A stretch of DNA of 10,079 nt from Flavobacteriales bacterium (GTDB taxonomy: Bacteria; Bacteroidota; Bacteroidia; Flavobacteriales_D; Sanyastnellaceae), in the NCBI GenBank assembly GCA_947460525.1, contig CANHIV010000007.1, positions 1 through 10,079 on the forward strand. Reading direction: 5' to 3'. The first letter of the stretch is position 1. The number at the start of each line of letters is the position of its first letter. This document shows positions 6,387 to 10,079 of this stretch, piece by piece. Made by a program: the position numbers and the translations under genes. The notes beneath the pieces were generated by a model. That model made no database searches, was not told where the DNA came from, and saw nothing but the letters and a program-made list of their open reading frames with translations.

Positions 6387-9300
6387 TTTCTTATCAATGT
6401 GACTTGTCCCACCAAACTGTAAGATTGTCCATTTTGGAAAATACCATCGGCTTTCCAAATATACACGTCTTGTTGGCATATTTGTTCTCTATAATAACCA
6501 TCCCATCCCTTTTGAATGTCTTGGGATTCGAAAATCAGCTCTCCCCATTTGTCATATACACGCAGGGTATAGGTTTCAATCCCTTCGAATTTGGGAAAGA
6601 AAATATCATTTTCATAGCTGGATACATCAATGGTTCCATCGGATGGGCCGCGCAATGACGGAGTAAAGGCATCGGGGAATTCCAATGAGCCTCCGCCAAT
6701 GGCCTTCACAGCGGCCCATTGCGTCAATGTATCTGGACAATTGAATTCGTTATTGGCAATCAATGTTATATCGTAAACGCCAGCGGCGGTGTATTTGTGG
6801 GTGGGTTCAAAAGTGGTGTCTACGTCACCATCTCCCCATTGCCATTCAAACTGTTGCGCATCTTGGCTAATGTTGACGGTAAATACGGGCTGCTGCGGAA
6901 TCACCACTTGATCAGGGGTCACGGTAAATGCGGCTTCAGCTCTTGGGTGAACGGTAACGGCCATGTAGTGGGTAGCCGTGTCCATTGTTCCGTTGTATCC
7001 TATTACTACCAACCGAATGTCATACGTACCAGGAATGTCAAAGACGTGAACGGGACTGCTGTTGATGGAGGCTCCACCATCACCAAAGTCCCACAACCAT
7101 CCTTGTGCAAACAGGGAGGTATCCTGAAAACTCACCACCAATGGAGCACATCCGATGCTATCGCCTATAAAACCTGCAACGGGATTCGGTGCTAGAATAT
7201 TCACTGTAGTATAAACGGTATCGCTACAATGTCCATTGTTAGCCAGTAGCAAGATATTGTAATTGCCCCAAGTTGGATAGCCATGTTCTCCAGGCGCTGC
7301 AACATTAACCAGTGTACCATCTCCCAAATCCCAGATGTAATTGGTGGGCAAAGCACTATTGGAAACATTGGTAAACAGCACCGTTTGTGGCCATGTTTGT
7401 GGATTGGGTGTAGCTGAAATTCCAGCAACGGGAACAGGGTACACGTGTATGGTTTGACTCAAAGTATGTGAGCATCCAAAATTGTTGAAAGCAGTGAGGC
7501 TTACCGTATAAAACGTGTCTATGTCGCTTGCTGTAAACGTATGTGCAGGGTTGATTGCGGTGGATGTTGTTCCGTCGCCAAAACTCCATTGGTAAGTATT
7601 GGCACCATTGCTTTGGTTTAAGAATTGACTATTGAATGGTGTGCATCCCTCAGGATTGTAAGTGAAATTGGCTTCGATTCCAGCAGGGATGGTGATGGGC
7701 AAAGTATAATGATCAAAGCATCCCGAAGTTGTCATTGCCGTCAACGTGATGTTGTTCACCACGGGGTTGTCGGTGAGGTTGAAGAAGTTGTGCGTATGCA
7801 CATCTTCCTGATTGATGCTCGTTTCACCAGTGCCATAATTCCATGAATAGCTGTCCGCGCCTACGCTGCCATTGTCCAAAGTGACAGCCACGGGATAACA
7901 TCCTGAAGTGTCTGTAATCGCAAAGAATGCTACGGGAGTTCTGGAAACGTCGATGTTTTGGAAGAGGGTGTCCTTACAACCCTCATTGGACAATGTCACC
8001 AACATAACTTGATACGCAGTGTCTTGATAAATGGGATTGGCATAGGTATGGGTAGGGCTATTTAAATTGGATCCTGACCCGTCTCCAAAAGTCCACATGT
8101 ACTGGTCAGCAGCGATGGAATTGTTTTGAAAGGCGGCATTGAATGGGGCGCAGTTTTCACCTGAATTGATCACAGAAAAATCTGCGGTTACCTCAGGATA
8201 CATGGTATAGGTATTTGAACTGACACTGCTGCATCCGCCATCTGTCGAAACTGTCAATGTAATATTGTAGACATGGGTGAGGTGATCAGGATTGCTGTAG
8301 ACATGCACAAGTGTGTCATCATTCGAGATCACAGAACTGCCATCTCCCCAATTCCAAGATGCGTTTACATTTCCAGTACTTGCATTATAGAAAGTTACTG
8401 TAGCGGGTTCGCATCCTGCGGCTTCTGGCATGGTAAATAGTGAAGTAGGTGTAAAATATACATCGATCGTAGCAATAGCCGTATCGGCACATCCAAAGTT
8501 GGATGACGCAATCAATTGGGCGGTGTAGGTTGTATCACTGAACAAACCGGATAGATAAGTGTGATTGGGTTGCGCCTCGGTAGTGGATGACCCATCACCA
8601 AAATTCCATTGGTAGTTTTGAGCCGCTGTTGAGTTGTTTTGAAATGCTGCCGCATAGGGAGAACAATTTTGTGATGGATTCATCACGCTGAATTCCGCGT
8701 TTACCTCGGGATACAAAGTGAGGTTTTCTATAGCACTACTTGAACAACCATTCACCGATGATGTACTAAGCGAGATGTTGTAGTAATGAACAAAATCGTC
8801 AGGATGGGTGAACACATGCGTCAAGGTGTCCTCATCTGTGGTGATGGAGGTTCCGTCTCCCCAGTTCCAGGTAAAAGCGGTACCATTGGAGCTGGTGTTG
8901 TACACTTCAATTAGCGCGGGTTCACATGCTGCGTTCAAATTGATTTCAAAGTTGGCTGTAGGAGCGCCGGCCACATCAATAGTGGATTGCAGCGTATCAT
9001 AGCAACCAAAGGGAGATCTTGCGATAAGTTGGATGTTATAGGTGACGGGCAAACCGTTGCTGCTTGTAAATGTATGCTGGGGTTGGGGTTGTGTAGAAGT
9101 ACCACCATCTCCAAAATTCCAAGCAAATTGTGTGGCGCCCAATACAAACGGCATTGTAACGGTAAGTGGACTGCAACCCGAGAGACTTTCGGTTGAAAGT
9201 GAAAAATTCGGAGAGGGGAATACCGCAACAGATTGGGTAGTGGTATCATGGCAGGCACCACTCGAATAGGCAATCAATTGCACGTCATAAAAGACCACGT

Positions 9301-10079
9301 TCACGCCAGTGGTATTGAAAACATGATCAGTATTTGTATCCGTGCTGGTTTGGCCATCATCAAAATTCCAACTGTAACTCACGGCATTTTGCGAATCATT
9401 CACAAAAGACACCGCTTGTGGGCTGCATGTAGGTGTTGAATTTTCAAGGTGGAAATCAGCAAGGGCACCCGCAATTACTGTAATAGGATGATTAACGGTA
9501 TGGGTACATCCATTTTCAGAAGTAGCGGTCAATACAACATGATAGGTTGGGTTGGTGCTGCCTAGCGCGTAGAATGTGTGGGTGACATTTTCTAAAGTAT
9601 CCGTTTCTGAATCGTCGAAATCCCATGCATATGCTACCGCTCCGGTTGATGCGTTCTGAAAATCGACGACCAATGGACTGCAGCCTGAGTTGATGGATGA
9701 AGAGAACTGGGCTGTGGGAAGTCCGAAAACGGTGATGGTCTGATACAAAGTATCTCTACAAGTTCCTCGACGAGCGATCAATCGAACATTGTAGTCACCA
9801 GCAGTATTGTACACTGTGGTAGGTGAGGATTGCGTTGATGTGAGTGTATTTCCAAATGTCCAATTGTAATTGGAGGGATTTCCTGTGCTCTCCTGATTAA
9901 AGGTGACGGTTTGTCCGACACATGGATTGGAGACGCTGAATCCTGCCGTGGGTGTATTGTTGATGGTAATGGTCTTTGTTGTTGTCCCGACGCATCCATT
10001 GTTGGCAGCGACATTGAGCACAACGTCATATTGACCACCGCCAATGAACCATTGGGCAGGGGGATTGGGTCCTGTGAAG
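6383..10079 (-). CDS. Giant PKD-repeat surface protein, T9SS type B cargo (5' partial)
   Basis: C-terminal about 1231 residues of a large secreted protein; the frame stays open to the window edge (19 residues beyond the GTG at 10021), so the start and signal peptide lie outside. The visible part is the end of one PKD domain, then 13 complete tandem PKD-type domains of 82-86 residues, then a sorting domain. Most domains show a GCxP-like start, YxWxFGDG or WNWGDG in the middle, an HTY/HVF strand and a GCxDT-like end, usually with two cysteines. The last roughly 100 residues (FPDAFTP..., YTLRVYDKWGELIFES, GWDGYYREQ, QQDVYIWKADG, VGQVTLIRK) are a gliding-motility-associated/CHU_C type B T9SS domain, so the protein should be exported across the outer membrane and held at the cell surface or released. 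PKD domains suggest adhesion or polysaccharide contact; no enzyme domain is visible here. It is followed, with an ATGA overlap, by its likely SprF-type partner. Confidence 0.95.
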   Translation of the reverse strand, partial: FTGPNPPAQWFIGGGQYDVVLNVAANNGCVGTTTKTITINNTPTAGFSVSNPCVGQTVTFNQESTGNPSNYNWTFGNTLTSTQSSPTTVYNTAGDYNVRLIARRGTCRDTLYQTITVFGLPTAQFSSSINSGCSPLVVDFQNASTGAVAYAWDFDDSETDTLENVTHTFYALGSTNPTYHVVLTATSENGCTHTVNHPITVIAGALADFHLENSTPTCSPQAVSFVNDSQNAVSYSWNFDDGQTSTDTNTDHVFNTTGVNVVFYDVQLIAYSSGACHDTTTQSVAVFPSPNFSLSTESLSGCSPLTVTMPFVLGATQFAWNFGDGGTSTQPQPQHTFTSSNGLPVTYNIQLIARSPFGCYDTLQSTIDVAGAPTANFEINLNAACEPALIEVYNTSSNGTAFTWNWGDGTSITTDEDTLTHVFTHPDDFVHYYNISLSTSSVNGCSSSAIENLTLYPEVNAEFSVMNPSQNCSPYAAAFQNNSTAAQNYQWNFGDGSSTTEAQPNHTYLSGLFSDTTYTAQLIASSNFGCADTAIATIDVYFTPTSLFTMPEAAGCEPATVTFYNASTGNVNASWNWGDGSSVISNDDTLVHVYSNPDHLTHVYNITLTVSTDGGCSSVSSNTYTMYPEVTADFSVINSGENCAPFNAAFQNNSIAADQYMWTFGDGSGSNLNSPTHTYANPIYQDTAYQVMLVTLSNEGCKDTLFQNIDVSRTPVAFFAITDTSGCYPVAVTLDNGSVGADSYSWNYGTGETSINQEDVHTHNFFNLTDNPVVNNITLTAMTTSGCFDHYTLPITIPAGIEANFTYNPEGCTPFNSQFLNQSNGANTYQWSFGDGTTSTAINPAHTFTASDIDTFYTVSLTAFNNFGCSHTLSQTIHVYPVPVAGISATPNPQTWPQTVLFTNVSNSALPTNYIWDLGDGTLVNVAAPGEHGYPTWGNYNILLLANNGHCSDTVYTTVNILAPNPVAGFIGDSIGCAPLVVSFQDTSLFAQGWLWDFGDGGASINSSPVHVFDIPGTYDIRLVVIGYNGTMDTATHYMAVTVHPRAEAAFTVTPDQVVIPQQPVFTVNISQDAQQFEWQWGDGDVDTTFEPTHKYTAAGVYDITLIANNEFNCPDTLTQWAAVKAIGGGSLEFPDAFTPSLRGPSDGTIDVSSYENDIFFPKFEGIETYTLRVYDKWGELIFESQDIQKGWDGYYREQICQQDVYIWKADGIFQNGQSYSLVGQVTLIRK
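6386..6691 (-). other. Type B T9SS C-terminal sorting domain
   Basis: The final 102 residues of the PKD protein. Order of motifs: FPDAFTP, then ENDIFFPKFEGIETYTLRVY, DKWGELIFES, KGWDGYYREQ, QQDVYIWKADG and VGQVTLIRK at the very end. This pattern is the gliding-motility-associated C-terminal (type B) domain used by SprB-like proteins, as opposed to the shorter type A domain. Such domains depend on the T9SS translocon and, where tested, on a SprF-family protein such as the one encoded next. Confidence 0.92.
6692..9958 (-). repeat. Array of 13 tandem PKD domains
   Basis: Thirteen complete domains, read in coding direction, begin at about 9958, 9721, 9469, 9214, 8965, 8707, 8452, 8194, 7939, 7684, 7435, 7189 and 6943. 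Each is 79-86 residues. The GDG turn is intact in domains 4-8 and 10-13, altered to GNT in domain 1, DDS in 2, DDG in 3 and GTG in 9. The nucleotide signature on the plus strand is a CCATCTCC-CCAATTCCA-like stretch recurring about every 250 bases. The copies are diverged, so this is an old protein-level repeat and not a recent DNA tandem repeat. Confidence 0.88.
7940..8965 (-). repeat. Duplicated two-domain PKD block (2 x 513 bases)
   Basis: PKD domains 5-6 (8453-8965) and 7-8 (7940-8452) are two copies of one 171-residue unit. Each is 86 + 85 residues and they align without gaps. By hand count, domains 5 and 7 share 38 of 86 residues and domains 6 and 8 share 43 of 85. Shared unusual features include WNWGDG, DTLxHV, PDxxxHxYNIxL, GCSS and a closing YP followed by EV in domains 5 and 7, and AAFQNNS in 6 and 8. 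This shows duplication of a pair rather than of single domains. Confidence 0.8.

Noticed and set aside
6387..6479. N-terminal extension of the porP-like gene to 6479
   Set aside because: The added 31 residues precede a complete signal peptide and lie wholly within the PKD gene in another frame, so a start at 6386-6377 is far more likely.
6719..7195. A 158-residue plus-strand open frame antisense to the PKD gene
   Set aside because: It is a shadow of the repeat coding strand, with irregular composition and no motif; the sense frame carries clear PKD domains throughout.
6830..9380. Regularly spaced short similar sequences (CCATCTCCCCAATTCCA-like, about every 250 bases) suggesting a CRISPR or DNA repeat array
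   Set aside because: They are the codons of the WNWGDG/WxFGDG turn in each PKD domain; spacing equals the domain length and the sequences between are coding and diverged.

Overview
The window reads as chromosomal DNA from a member of the Bacteroidota (Bacteroidetes), probably a gliding or surface-attached, Flavobacteriia-like or related lineage. Three things point there: a giant PKD-repeat surface protein with a type B type IX secretion (T9SS) C-terminal domain, a PorP/SprF-family outer-membrane protein directly behind it, and an AddB-like nuclease of the form usual in this phylum. Start codons lack good Shine-Dalgarno sequences, and promoter-like TTTG / TAnnTTTG elements replace the -35/-10 type. 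I cannot name the genus.

Layout. From 1 to about 4060, three genes run leftward on the minus strand: an AddB-like PD-(D/E)XK nuclease/degenerate helicase, then pyrH (UMP kinase), then frr (ribosome recycling factor). The gaps are 17 and 11 bases, so they are probably one transcription unit. From 4097 to 5376, two genes run rightward: an unrecognised 81-residue protein, then murB (peptidoglycan precursor synthesis). The two units diverge from a gap of about 36 bases that contains overlapping, nearly symmetric promoter-like elements.

From 5385 to the right edge, two genes run leftward: a PKD-repeat T9SS cargo (its 5' end lies beyond the window) and a PorP/SprF paralogue that starts in an ATGA overlap with the cargo stop codon. 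This is the sprB-sprF arrangement: a secreted surface protein with a type B sorting domain plus the outer-membrane protein likely needed for its export or anchoring. murB and the porP/sprF-like gene converge with 8 bases between stop codons. A strong hairpin with A and T tracts lies across the end of the porP-like gene and probably terminates murB transcription.

The DNA is very densely coded, with no gene-free stretch above about 40 bases. Nothing in it is a clearly new system. The points most worth a second look are the symmetric divergent promoter with predicted leaderless transcripts, the small unknown gene before murB, the AddB-like nuclease lacking the last cysteine of its expected iron-sulfur set, the duplicated two-domain block and cysteine pattern in the PKD array, and the terminator embedded in coding sequence.
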